Part shown: one piece after another, positions 25,042 to 36,036 of the stretch
Layout of the letters: each line of letters begins with the position of its first letter
Position numbering within the stretch: position 1 is the stretch's first letter
Position numbers and translations under genes: made by a program
Notes under the pieces: generated by a model
Seen by the model: only the letters and a program-made list of their open reading frames with translations
What the model was told of the DNA's origin: nothing
Database searches by the model: none
From: Eudoraea adriatica DSM 19308
Lineage (GTDB): Bacteria > Bacteroidota > Bacteroidia > Flavobacteriales > Flavobacteriaceae
Assembly (NCBI RefSeq): GCF_000382125.1
Contig: NZ_KB907548.1
Location: 1-64,000, forward strand
DNA length: 64,000 nucleotides
Direction: 5' to 3'

Positions 25042-25893
25042 ATGTTGTTAAAGGAAATAAAAGAGATTTATCATAGGGAATTGGATGAAATTTATCCCAG
25101 GGAGGAAGTAGACAGTATGTTTTATCTCATAATAGAACATTTTTTGGGATTAGAACGATTTATTCTCGCTATAGATCCTGAAATTGTTATCACTAAGGAG
25201 GAAGAGCAATATATGTTTGAAGGTTTGTCAAAACTAAAGAAAGAACAGCCTATTCAATATGTTTTGGGGGAGACCACTTTTATGGATTTGAAATTTATGG
25301 TTAACGAATCGGTTCTTATTCCCAGGCCGGAAACCGAAGAGTTGGTAAACTGGGTACTTGAAGATATTGAAAATATAAATGATGTTTCTGAGATTATTGA
25401 TATTGGAACCGGCAGTGGTTGTATTGCCATTTCTCTTGCTAAGCTCAAACCAAATCTCAAGGTCTCCGCTATTGATATATCGGGATCTGCGCTCGAATTA
25501 GCTAAAAAAAATGCTTTGTTAAATGAAGTAGATGTCCAATTTAATTTGGTGGATATTCTTAAAACCGGATCATTGCGCAAAAAATATGATATTATTATAT
25601 CCAACCCACCCTATGTGAGGGAAATGGAGCGAGACAAAATGCGGAATAACGTTCTTCAAAATGAACCCTATTCAGCTTTGTTTGTACCTGATGGCAATCC
25701 ACTTCTTTTTTATAGAGCGATAGCCGAAATGGCAAAGGAAAGCTTAAAGGAAAACGGCATGCTTTATTTTGAAATAAATCAGTATTTAGGAGAAGAATTA
25801 AAAACGCTTTTGAAGAATTTCAATTTTTCTGATGTTGAACTAAGAAAAGATATCTTTGGAAAGGATAGAATGATCAAAGCAAAGCTGCCTTGA
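25042..25893 (+). CDS. prmC: Peptide chain release factor N5-glutamine methyltransferase
   Basis: A 283-residue HemK/PrmC enzyme that methylates the GGQ glutamine of release factors. There is an N-terminal helical recognition domain (about 1-80), then the Rossmann methyltransferase with IDIGTGSGCIAISLAK and the catalytic NPPYVRE. It is divergent from ribD with 100 bases between start codons. The LOG-family gene follows 48 bases downstream. Confidence 0.93.
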   Translation: MLLKEIKEIYHRELDEIYPREEVDSMFYLIIEHFLGLERFILAIDPEIVITKEEEQYMFEGLSKLKKEQPIQYVLGETTFMDLKFMVNESVLIPRPETEELVNWVLEDIENINDVSEIIDIGTGSGCIAISLAKLKPNLKVSAIDISGSALELAKKNALLNEVDVQFNLVDILKTGSLRKKYDIIISNPPYVREMERDKMRNNVLQNEPYSALFVPDGNPLLFYRAIAEMAKESLKENGMLYFEINQYLGEELKTLLKNFNFSDVELRKDIFGKDRMIKAKLP

Positions 25894-25941
25894 TAAAATG
25901 AAAATGTTTTTTAATATTTTTAGATTCCCAAAAAAAGCAGG

Positions 25942-28551
<2,610 letters not shown>

Positions 28552-28572
28552 AAGAAACTTCATGTTGGTCAA

Positions 28573-29340
28573 TTAATCACCGCTCAGGTTTTTATCATAT
28601 ACCCAGATTTCATCCCAGCTGTTATCCATTACTTGTTCCATATTCCGAACAAAAGCATCCCAGGAGTCATCTCCATGAACTTTTGCAAAGGTTTTTCTAA
28701 ATGTTGAATCCTCATCAAACTCAGCCCAATTTTTATAGAACCCTACAGTGGCAATATGCCTGCCTATTTTGGAGCCTTGTCTGAATTCATTATAATAAAC
28801 ACCCCATGCATTGTTACCTTCCATGGCTTTTATTGTTTTGCTGATAATTCCTAACATGGCCTCAGCGTTATGGCCGTGTTCACGGTTAACCTCCCAATAT
28901 CTGATGAATTGAATGGGGTATAGGGAAGGATCACCTGTTAACATGTCGGTATTTGAGAGTTTTACATCACCTTTCCAATATTCTCCATATTCCATTTTCT
29001 TAACATAAGCCATTACATTATCTCTCCAGTCTTCATCATGGCCTCCTTCAGCAGGTCGGGAATCAAGGTGAGCATATTTCAATGGCCCCATCATCCAAAC
29101 TATTTTTCCAATGTCCGGACCGCTTGAAATACTGTAAACCGTAGCCTTATAGGCACCTTCATTATGGTATTTTTTGTTATGAGCCCGCATATTTTCACCG
29201 AGAACTTTTAATTTAGTGTTATCCGGTGTCAAGACTATTGTTTCCCACATGGGTGCTTCGGCATCCTGTGCCTCAACTGTTGTAAGTGTGCCCAAAAAGA
29301 GCGAAACAACGAATAAAAAAGAAATTGATGTTTTTTTCAT
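28573..29340 (-). CDS. Secreted protein of unknown function, possible ferredoxin-fold repeats
   Basis: A 255-residue exported protein with a signal peptide (about 1-25, ending VEAQ). I do not recognise a named family. The mature part appears to have two related halves (about 30-125 and 130-255), each with a strand, a helix and aromatic motifs (KKYHNEG, SISSGPDIGK; later GVYYNEFRQGSKIGRH), which suggests a dimeric alpha/beta-barrel-like arrangement. That is inference. The start at 29340 (MKKTS) is chosen for the signal peptide. Single gene, divergent from a small conserved gene across a palindromic element. Confidence 0.6.
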   Translation of the reverse strand: MKKTSISFLFVVSLFLGTLTTVEAQDAEAPMWETIVLTPDNTKLKVLGENMRAHNKKYHNEGAYKATVYSISSGPDIGKIVWMMGPLKYAHLDSRPAEGGHDEDWRDNVMAYVKKMEYGEYWKGDVKLSNTDMLTGDPSLYPIQFIRYWEVNREHGHNAEAMLGIISKTIKAMEGNNAWGVYYNEFRQGSKIGRHIATVGFYKNWAEFDEDSTFRKTFAKVHGDDSWDAFVRNMEQVMDNSWDEIWVYDKNLSGD

Positions 29341-29423
29341 AATGATTGTGTTTAATTTTAAGTGATTAGTTATAAGGCTCAAGAAAAGATTATTTGTTTT
29401 TTAATTCAAATGAAAAAGGACCA

Positions 29424-29440
29424 AACATGTTAAAACATGT
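29424..29440. promoter_or_regulatory. Palindromic element between divergent genes
   Basis: AACATGTTAAAACATGT contains two ACATGT palindromes and is itself an inverted repeat. GGAC and GTCC flank it at 29418 and 29439. Its position between divergent starts (29340 and 29474) fits an operator; no regulator is known. Confidence 0.35.
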
Positions 29441-29473
29441 CCGAACCAACCAATTAAATTATCCAAGCGCAAA

Positions 29474-29776
29474 ATGAACATTCCAGTTAGTTATGAAGAT
29501 TTTTTAAAAGGGTGTCAAAATGATCATCCACCAAAGCCATGGTCAAAAGGATTGCAGGCGCTTTGGTATGACGCTAAAGCGAATTGGAATGCATCGCATG
29601 ACATTGCCCAGGACTTGCCATCAGAACCGGGCTATTGGATGCATGCATATCTGCATCGCAAGGAAGGCGATCAATTCAACGCCAGTTATTGGTACAGAAG
29701 GGCAAGCAGGCCCTATCCCAGCATTACCCTGGATGAAGAATTTAAACTTTTGGTGGAATATGTCATAAGGAGCTAG
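29474..29776 (+). CDS. Small conserved protein of unknown function
   Basis: A 100-residue cytoplasmic protein, rich in Trp/Tyr and His. The segment GYWMHAYLHRKEGDQFNASYWYRRA is a recognisable conserved block found in small proteins of many bacteria, but I know no function. No signal peptide or membrane helix. It begins 33 bases after a palindromic element and ends before the convergent 29822-30268 gene. Confidence 0.7.
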   Translation: MNIPVSYEDFLKGCQNDHPPKPWSKGLQALWYDAKANWNASHDIAQDLPSEPGYWMHAYLHRKEGDQFNASYWYRRASRPYPSITLDEEFKLLVEYVIRS

Positions 29777-29821
29777 ATGCTTAACCGGGCTAAATGATCT
29801 ATGATTTGATTGGTTAAAAAC

Positions 29822-30268
29822 CTAAGGCTTAAAGAATTGAAGTTGTTTATCTTCAACTTCAATGCAAGCTTTCATTCCATATGCAAGCCCGGGAATTTTT
29901 GGCATGATTAGTTCAAGGATTGCTTTTTCCTGAATATGATCAACTTTGGTAAGTGGGTCTGGCATATAAATGAAACCTTTGTATTCTTTATCCTCAAAGC
30001 TTAGAGCAACATCAAAAAAATAAAAATTTTCCGGTGGGATATAATCAGACCAGGGGATAGCTTCGAAAAAATATTTCGGGTTACCTATAACAAATTCATA
30101 AGGGGAAATATCCAGATTGACAGTGCCTAAAAAGCAGGAAGACAAATCCAAGCCTCTTTCCATGAAATGAGGGAGTTGCTCATGCAAAGTACCCTTTGGA
30201 TATCTATGACTGTCAGATAGGCCAGAAGCCACACCATGTCCTTTGCATATCAGTCCATTTACCTTCAT
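29822..30268 (-). CDS. Conserved hypothetical protein, faintly like CTP-dependent riboflavin kinase
   Basis: A 148-residue cytoplasmic protein. The arrangement GLICKGHGVASG at the start, YPKGTL, then GTVNLDISPYEF recalls the beta-barrel motifs of archaeal CTP-dependent riboflavin kinases (G-x-V-x-SG and PGTLN), and the YMPDPLTKVDHIQ block is conserved in bacterial homologues as I remember them. Similarity is weak, so I leave function open. It is the last gene of a minus-strand group 29 bases after the 5'-nucleotidase N-domain gene. Confidence 0.6.
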   Translation of the reverse strand: MKVNGLICKGHGVASGLSDSHRYPKGTLHEQLPHFMERGLDLSSCFLGTVNLDISPYEFVIGNPKYFFEAIPWSDYIPPENFYFFDVALSFEDKEYKGFIYMPDPLTKVDHIQEKAILELIMPKIPGLAYGMKACIEVEDKQLQFFKP

Positions 30269-30297
30269 TACTTTTTAAAATAGTGCCTTATTCTAAA

Positions 30298-31209
30298 TCA
30301 GACTGTAATAGAGATCCCTTCTGACTGTATATTATTTTTAGAATCAAAATAAAAATCGATTCTGCCGAGATTTATTCCATAACACCCAACCTGATTTATC
30401 AAAACGGATTTATCCAAACGGTTTTGCCTGGTAACGGGTTTCTCTAAAAAGGTATGTGTGTGTCCGCCAATAATGAGATCAATATTATCAGTTTTTGCAG
30501 CCAATTTCAGATCACTTGGTCTTTGGTCATCCCGGTAGGAGTAGCCTAAATGAGATAAGCAAATTACCAAATCACATTTTTCTTCATTTTTTAACAAAAC
30601 GCTCATGTCCTGGGCAATTTCAATAGGATTAAGATAAACAGTTTCCTTAAAAAGGTCCTTGCCAACAAGGCCATCCAGTTTTATTCCCAATCCAAATACG
30701 CCAATTTTAATGCCGTTAAGTAAAAATGTTTGGTAGGCTTCCACAAAGCCATTCATTACCGTATTTTTAAAGTCATAATTGGCCGAGAGCAATTTAAACC
30801 TGGCAAAAGGCAGTTGGGCTAAAAGGCCTTCAATCCCATTGTCAAAATCATGGTTGCCAATTGTTGCAGCATCGTATTTAAGCATGCTCATCAACTTAAA
30901 CTCTAATTCTCCCCCGTAAAAATTAAAATAGGGCGTGCCCTGGAAAATATCTCCGGCATCCAATAATAGCGTGTTTGGATTTTCCTCTCTGATATTTTGA
31001 ATTAATGTGGCTCTTCTGGCAACACCTCCCAGGTTAGCAAACAAACTGTGTTCTTTTGGAAAAGGATCTATATGACTGTGGACGTCATTTGTATGAAGAA
31101 TAGTAATGCGTTTTGAATTCTGAAAACCACAACTATTTAATCCAAGTCCCCCCATGCCTATAAAGGCACTTCCGGCAATTGAATTTGTAACAAAATTGCG
31201 TCTATTCAT
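30298..31209 (-). CDS. 5'-nucleotidase/metallophosphatase N-terminal (catalytic) domain, exported
   Basis: A 303-residue calcineurin-like phosphoesterase matching the catalytic half of UshA-type 5'-nucleotidases. Metal ligands are in LHTNDVHSH, DAGDIFQG, GNHDFDNG and the GGHTHTF loop. The N terminus carries a twin-arginine-like motif (NRRNFV) and a possible lipobox (LNSC, Cys about 27), which suggests Tat export and lipidation. The substrate-binding C domain is missing here but is encoded by the preceding gene (two bases upstream). Confidence 0.85.
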   Translation of the reverse strand: MNRRNFVTNSIAGSAFIGMGGLGLNSCGFQNSKRITILHTNDVHSHIDPFPKEHSLFANLGGVARRATLIQNIREENPNTLLLDAGDIFQGTPYFNFYGGELEFKLMSMLKYDAATIGNHDFDNGIEGLLAQLPFARFKLLSANYDFKNTVMNGFVEAYQTFLLNGIKIGVFGLGIKLDGLVGKDLFKETVYLNPIEIAQDMSVLLKNEEKCDLVICLSHLGYSYRDDQRPSDLKLAAKTDNIDLIIGGHTHTFLEKPVTRQNRLDKSVLINQVGCYGINLGRIDFYFDSKNNIQSEGISITV

Positions 31210-31211
31210 TT

Positions 31212-31976
31212 CTATTCAATTATAATAAACCGGTCATCTACTTGAGCGGTTAGGGTATCTACTTTTTTAAAATAATCAATCATTGCATTCCTGATCAAAT
31301 AGTTTAAGTCCAAAGTTTGCAGGCTATCCTTAAAAAACCCCATATTGCCGCCACCATTCACTAAATAATTGGAAGTGGCTACATTATAGGTTTTATTTTC
31401 ATTAAATGGCAACCCATTAATATTAACGTTTTTAAGGGTTTTGTTTTTATTCAAAATAATCTGAATACCGGCTATAGGATGAGGATTTTTTGCATTTATC
31501 AGGAAGGAAACCAAATCCCTGACCGCCTTGCCTTTGAGAGCAACAACCACTATTGTATTATCAAATGGCATTACTTCAAAAGCCGTTCTGGCGTTAATTT
31601 TACCTTCAGAGATTATGCTTCGAATTCCCCCGTGATTTGAAATCACAAAATCTATTTCCTGACCGGTTCTCGATTGAAAAACAGGGTTGGCTTCACTGAA
31701 TATTATATCAGCCATTAAATTTCCTGCTGAGGTATTGTATTTACCATCTTTCTTGGTGATTGGCCTGGGAGCATAGGCCAATGTGCTATCCAGAACTTCG
31801 TTTAGGCGATTTCTGTAGGGCTTTATAAATAAGTCTATGGAATCTGTTGCAAAAATAGAATCGGTTAAAGCGATCTGCTGGCCAGATATTTTACTCAGCT
31901 GTTTCGGAGCATCTTGGCAGGCATAAAGACAAATAATTGTTACAAAAATAACAAAATGTTGTATTTTTAAAATCAT
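31212..31976 (-). CDS. 5'-nucleotidase C-terminal (substrate-binding) domain lipoprotein
   Basis: A 254-residue lipoprotein (lipobox LYAC, Cys 20) that consists of the UshA-type 5'-nucleotidase C-terminal domain. Conserved segments are GNLMADII, FVISNHGGIRS, EVMPFDNTIVV and YNVATSNYLVNGGGN. In most bacteria this domain is fused behind the phosphoesterase domain; here it is a separate gene read first, with the catalytic gene next. The two products probably work together at the membrane. Confidence 0.85.
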   Translation of the reverse strand: MILKIQHFVIFVTIICLYACQDAPKQLSKISGQQIALTDSIFATDSIDLFIKPYRNRLNEVLDSTLAYAPRPITKKDGKYNTSAGNLMADIIFSEANPVFQSRTGQEIDFVISNHGGIRSIISEGKINARTAFEVMPFDNTIVVVALKGKAVRDLVSFLINAKNPHPIAGIQIILNKNKTLKNVNINGLPFNENKTYNVATSNYLVNGGGNMGFFKDSLQTLDLNYLIRNAMIDYFKKVDTLTAQVDDRFIIIE

Positions 31977-32017
31977 TATCCTTAGTATCTTAGCATAATA
32001 GTTGCATGGATATTAAT

Positions 32018-32041
32018 TACATTTGCCTAAATACAAAGGTA
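32018..32041. promoter_or_regulatory. Back-to-back -7 promoter boxes between divergent genes
   Basis: TACATTTG on the plus strand (32018-32025) and TACCTTTG on the minus strand (32041-32034) both fit TAnnTTTG, lying between starts at 31976 (minus) and 32043 (plus). Only eight bases separate the boxes, so the two promoters would compete. Confidence 0.35.
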
Positions 32042-32042
32042 C

Positions 32043-32582
32043 ATGTTTTTAAAGGCACTTAAAGAGAAATTTAAATACAAATCCGGCTTAAAATATCTAA
32101 AGGAACAAATTGAAAAACCTTCTGAGGAAGTCGCACGCAAAAACGGTATTACCTCAATTGCAATTATTGTAGATCTGGATAAATTTGATAAGGCGGAATT
32201 ATTCTATGAATTTGTAGAAGATTTTAAATTAAGGCCCAATGCAGTTAAAATTATTGGTTATAAAAATTATTACGATAAGAATTCGCCTTATGCAACCCCT
32301 GTTTTCTCAGATAAGGACCTTGGCTGGAAAGGGGACATTGAAAATAGTTACGCACTGGAGTTTTTAAGCAGGGAATACGACATGTTGGTGAATTATTACA
32401 ATGAAGAAAACTTAATGCTTCAGTTAATGACCGTAAAGACAAGGGCAAGAATAAATGTGGGTTTTGCGGAAATAGACGAGCGGCATAATGATCTGATATT
32501 GGAGACAACGCTTAGCGACTTTAATACTTTTAAGAAAGAACTTAAAAAATATCTTAAAGTCCTGGGTGAAATTGATGTTTGA
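32043..32582 (+). CDS. DUF6913 family protein
   Basis: A 179-residue soluble protein I recognise as DUF6913, a flavobacterial family of unknown function. It begins with a basic helix (FLKALKEKFKYKSG), followed by an alpha/beta core with strands such as TSIAIIVDLD and AVKIIGYKNYY. No catalytic motif or signal peptide. It is separated from dapA by 11 bases and is probably co-transcribed with it. Confidence 0.72.
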   Translation: MFLKALKEKFKYKSGLKYLKEQIEKPSEEVARKNGITSIAIIVDLDKFDKAELFYEFVEDFKLRPNAVKIIGYKNYYDKNSPYATPVFSDKDLGWKGDIENSYALEFLSREYDMLVNYYNEENLMLQLMTVKTRARINVGFAEIDERHNDLILETTLSDFNTFKKELKKYLKVLGEIDV

Positions 32583-32593
32583 AGTAAATAATT

Positions 32594-33484
32594 ATGAAAA
32601 ATTTGCTGGGAACCGGAGTTGCATTGATTACTCCTTTCAATCCGGATTTATCAATTGATATTGCTGCATTAAAGCGCATTGTAAACTATTGCATTGACGG
32701 AAATGTCGATTATCTTGTTATTTTGGGTACCACTGCTGAATCAGCAACGCTTACCAGCTCTGAAAAACAATTGGTTATTGATGCTGTGGTGCAGGAAAAT
32801 GCCGGAAGACTTCCTATTGTTATTGGCATAGGAGGTAATAATACAATGCTTTTGGCGGCGGAATTAAAACAGATATCTCTTAAAGATTTTGCCGCGGTCC
32901 TATCCGTATCACCATATTACAACAAACCCACTCAGGAGGGAATATACCGACATTACAAAACTTTAGCACAAGCCTCTGCCAAGCCTCTTATTTTATACAA
33001 TGTGCCGGGCAGAACGGGAAGTAATATTGAACCGGAAACCGTGCTGAGACTTGCACAGGATTGCACCAATGTTATAGGAATTAAGGAAGCTTCCGGAGAT
33101 ATAGCTCAGGTAAGAAGACTAATACGCATTTTACCCTCAGATTTTTTGGTAATTTCGGGGGATGATTTTTCAGCATTGCCAACCATTACAGCGGGGGGCG
33201 CAGGCGTTATTTCAGTTTTGGGTCAGGGTTTGCCGAATGAGTTTTCCAGGATGATCAAACTGGGATTGGGAGGCCAAGAAAATGAAGCCCGTGCCTTGCA
33301 TAATTCAATGATGGAGGGAATGAAATTAATATTCAAAGAAGGAAATCCGGCAGGTATAAAATCGGTTTTGGAAGCCCATGGATTATGTGGCTCGGCAGTA
33401 CGTTTACCTTTAGTTGAAGCCACACCACAACTTAAAGTAGAAATAGATAAATTTTTAAGAACTTTTTCAAAAATCAATGCGTAG
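32594..33484 (+). CDS. dapA: 4-hydroxy-tetrahydrodipicolinate synthase
   Basis: A 296-residue class I aldolase that condenses pyruvate with aspartate semialdehyde, the first committed step to DAP and lysine. The substrate-binding LGTTAES (Thr pair at about 45-46), the catalytic tyrosine in YNVPGRTGSNI and the Schiff-base lysine in IGIKEASGD are all present. Full length. The 170 bases after it hold no gene or clear terminator. Confidence 0.95.
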   Translation: MKNLLGTGVALITPFNPDLSIDIAALKRIVNYCIDGNVDYLVILGTTAESATLTSSEKQLVIDAVVQENAGRLPIVIGIGGNNTMLLAAELKQISLKDFAAVLSVSPYYNKPTQEGIYRHYKTLAQASAKPLILYNVPGRTGSNIEPETVLRLAQDCTNVIGIKEASGDIAQVRRLIRILPSDFLVISGDDFSALPTITAGGAGVISVLGQGLPNEFSRMIKLGLGGQENEARALHNSMMEGMKLIFKEGNPAGIKSVLEAHGLCGSAVRLPLVEATPQLKVEIDKFLRTFSKINA

Positions 33485-33642
33485 TTTTTAGAACGGATTT
33501 TGCCTGTTATGGGATTTTCCTCAATTACAGTGCAATTGAAAAAGCCAAAATTGGGTTAAAACTTCATCTATATCACTTATTATTGATCTTTCAGGTGTTA
33601 TCTTCGTGTTGAATTAATGTTTTTTATTCCGGCAATTATTCC

Positions 33643-33650
33643 TAATTTTG
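33643..33650 (+). promoter_or_regulatory. Candidate -7 promoter box for bamD, leaderless type
   Basis: TAATTTTG is followed by CAAA and the bamD ATG. The predicted transcription start falls on or beside the start codon. Confidence 0.45.
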
Positions 33651-33654
33651 CAAA

Positions 33655-34497
33655 ATGTTTTTCAGAACTAAATATTTTTATTTCCTACTCTTAGTTATTG
33701 TAACCCTGAATTCATGTGGTGAATACCAGAAGGTACTGAAAAAGCCTAACACAAAGGCGAAATATGAACTTGCAGAAAAACTATACAACGAGGGGGATTT
33801 TAAAAAGGCTAACCGCTTATTCGAACAAATTGCTCCGGGATACGTAGGAAAACCCCAGGGAGAGCGTGTAATGTTCTTTTTTGCAAACAGCTACTTTGAG
33901 ATTAAGGATTATAATTTTGCCGGGTATCAGTTCGAACGTTTTTTAAAGTCATATCCCAAAAGCGATAAGGCTTCAGAAGCGGCTTTTCTTGGAGCAAAAA
34001 GCTATTATATGCTTTCACCAAGATATTCTGTAGATCAGACTGACACGGACAAGGCCCTTACTAAATTGCAGTTGTTTATTAACCTTTACCCGGAATCTGA
34101 GTATTTTGCAGAAGCCAATATAATGGCCAGGGAGTTAACAACTAAGAAAGAACGTAAAGAGTTTGAAGTTGCCAAACAATTTACAAAATTAGGCAAGTCT
34201 TATATTTTAGATTACAGCATTTCGGCAATAGCGGCCCTGGATAATTTTATTTCAGATAACCCGGGTTCAATTTATCGCGAGGATGCGCTTTATCTGAAAA
34301 TTGAAGCAACTACAAATTTGGCAATAAACAGTACAGAGAATCGCAAAAAAGAGCGACTCGAGGAAGCAAAAATAGCTTATAACAATTTGTTTAAATACTA
34401 CCCTGAAACCAAATATGCCGAAGTGGCCAATGAATTGATAGAAGAAGTAGATGAGCAATTAAACAATTATTCCGAACAAGAAAACCTTTCAAAATGA
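33655..34497 (+). CDS. bamD: Outer membrane assembly lipoprotein BamD
   Basis: A 280-residue BamD/YfiO-like lipoprotein of the beta-barrel assembly machine. Lipobox LNSC with Cys 21, then five tetratricopeptide-like repeats (for example AEKLYNEGDFKKANRLFEQI and AGYQFERFLKSYPKS). A TAnnTTTG box ends four bases before the ATG. Its stop overlaps the rpoZ ATG (ATGA), starting a five-gene run bamD-rpoZ-coaBC-DUF4835-recN. Confidence 0.92.
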   Translation: MFFRTKYFYFLLLVIVTLNSCGEYQKVLKKPNTKAKYELAEKLYNEGDFKKANRLFEQIAPGYVGKPQGERVMFFFANSYFEIKDYNFAGYQFERFLKSYPKSDKASEAAFLGAKSYYMLSPRYSVDQTDTDKALTKLQLFINLYPESEYFAEANIMARELTTKKERKEFEVAKQFTKLGKSYILDYSISAIAALDNFISDNPGSIYREDALYLKIEATTNLAINSTENRKKERLEEAKIAYNNLFKYYPETKYAEVANELIEEVDEQLNNYSEQENLSK

Positions 34498-34829
34498 ATA
34501 TGAACGATTTGAAGAATTCCAAAGCCCCGGTTTCGACGGTTACCATCAATAGAAATGAGTTTGATGAGAAAACAGATAATATTTATGAAGCTATATCTGT
34601 AACGGCGAAAAGAGCAATCCAGATTAATTCTGAAATTAAAAAGGAACTTTTGGAAAAACTTGAAGAATTTGCTACTTACAGTGATAGCCTGGAGGAAGTA
34701 TTTGAAAATAAAGAGCAAATCGAAGTTTCCAAGTTTTACGAAAAACTTCCCAAACCACATGCTTTGGCTGTCCTGGAATGGTTGGAAGATAAAATATACT
34801 ACAGGAATACAGAGAAAGACCAGCAGTAA
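34494..34829 (+). CDS. rpoZ: RNA polymerase omega subunit (RPB6-like)
   Basis: A 111-residue Bacteroidota-type omega subunit. The core YEAISVTAKRAIQINSEIKKE corresponds to the RPB6/omega fold segment that clamps the beta' C terminus. The rest is a flavobacterial extension. The ATG at 34494 overlaps the bamD stop; a second ATG two codons in is also possible. The stop lies one base before the coaBC ATG, so all three are likely translated from one message. Confidence 0.85.
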   Translation: MNMNDLKNSKAPVSTVTINRNEFDEKTDNIYEAISVTAKRAIQINSEIKKELLEKLEEFATYSDSLEEVFENKEQIEVSKFYEKLPKPHALAVLEWLEDKIYYRNTEKDQQ

Positions 34830-34830
34830 T

Positions 34831-36036
34831 ATGTTGAGCGGCAAGAAGATCCTTTTAGGTATTACCGGAGGTATAGCTGCTTACAAGACCACTTTTCTGG
34901 TTAGATTATTAATTAAGGCGGGCGCTGAGGTTAAGGTTATCTTAACTGAAAGCGCTCTTTCATTTGTTACCCCCCTTACCCTCGCTACTTTATCCAAAAA
35001 TCCTGTGCTTACCAGTTTTATACAGGAAGAAGAAGCGAGTGTGGACTGGAACAACCATGTTGAACTTGGCTTGTGGGCAGATATAATGCTAATTGCTCCG
35101 GCTACTGCCAATACACTCAGTAAAATGGCAAATGGCAGCTGCGATAACCTTTTGCTGGCTACCTATTTCTCAGCTAAATGTGACGTATTCTTTGCACCGG
35201 CGATGGATCTTGATATGTACAAGCACCCGGCAACAAAAGCCAGCCTTAAAAAACTTGAGAATTTTGGCAATATTTTGATTCCTGCCGGAGAAGGCGAATT
35301 GGCAAGCGGATTATTTGGTGAAGGGCGTATGGCGGAACCGGAAGAAATTGTTCAGTTTATGCAGAATCATATTGCCGGTACCTTACCGTTAAAAGATAAA
35401 AAAATATTGATCACAGCAGGGCCGACTTATGAAGCGATTGACCCAGTGCGCTTCATCGGTAATCACTCATCAGGTCTTATGGGATTTGAATTGGCAAAAG
35501 CTGCGGCCAAACTTGGGGGTCAAGTTGTTTTAATTTCAGGACCTTCTCATTTAACAGCAGAGAGTCCGTCTATAGAAGTTGTAAGGGTTGTATCTGCACA
35601 GGAAATGTTTCATGCAGTCCACAGGTATTATGAGGATTGTGACATTGCTATTAGTGCTGCGGCTGTATCCGACTACAGACCAAGCAACGTATCCGAACAA
35701 AAAATTAAAAAAGACGGCGATACCCTTCAAATTAATCTGGTTAAAAATAAGGATATCCTTTTATCAATGGGAGATAAGAAGAAGCATCAATATTTAGTGG
35801 GTTTTGCATTGGAGACTGAAAACGAGTTGGAGAATGCCAAAAATAAATTGCGCAAAAAGAATTTGGATGCCATTGTTCTTAATTCACTGAATGACAAAGA
35901 TGCTGGGTTCGGGAAATCGACAAACAAAATAACATTTATAGATAAGAATTCAGAGATAAAAACGTTTGAAGTAAAGAATAAGGCCGAAGTAGCCTTAGAC
36001 ATATTCAACGAAATCATCCATAGGGGTCATGCGTAA
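34831..36036 (+). CDS. coaBC: Bifunctional phosphopantothenoylcysteine decarboxylase/synthetase
   Basis: A 401-residue fusion for two steps of CoA synthesis. The flavin-dependent CoaC domain begins KKILLGITGGIAAYK, with APAMDLDMYKHP at the cofactor-side loop. The CTP-dependent CoaB domain follows from about residue 190, with ILITAGPTYEAIDPVRFI and the dimer-loop KIKKDG. I place the start at the ATG at 34831, right after the rpoZ stop; the open frame extends further 5' only inside rpoZ. Confidence 0.95.
   Translation: MLSGKKILLGITGGIAAYKTTFLVRLLIKAGAEVKVILTESALSFVTPLTLATLSKNPVLTSFIQEEEASVDWNNHVELGLWADIMLIAPATANTLSKMANGSCDNLLLATYFSAKCDVFFAPAMDLDMYKHPATKASLKKLENFGNILIPAGEGELASGLFGEGRMAEPEEIVQFMQNHIAGTLPLKDKKILITAGPTYEAIDPVRFIGNHSSGLMGFELAKAAAKLGGQVVLISGPSHLTAESPSIEVVRVVSAQEMFHAVHRYYEDCDIAISAAAVSDYRPSNVSEQKIKKDGDTLQINLVKNKDILLSMGDKKKHQYLVGFALETENELENAKNKLRKKNLDAIVLNSLNDKDAGFGKSTNKITFIDKNSEIKTFEVKNKAEVALDIFNEIIHRGHA

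Noticed and set aside
29777-29821. TTAACC...GGTTAA inverted repeat between two convergent small genes
   Set aside because: Only six pairs with a loop of nearly 30 bases and no T tract; too weak to call a terminator.
34467-34844. A 125-codon minus-strand open frame across rpoZ
   Set aside because: It is antisense to rpoZ and the bamD/coaBC junctions, and its Phe/Ile-rich product is a by-product of AT-rich coding on the other strand.
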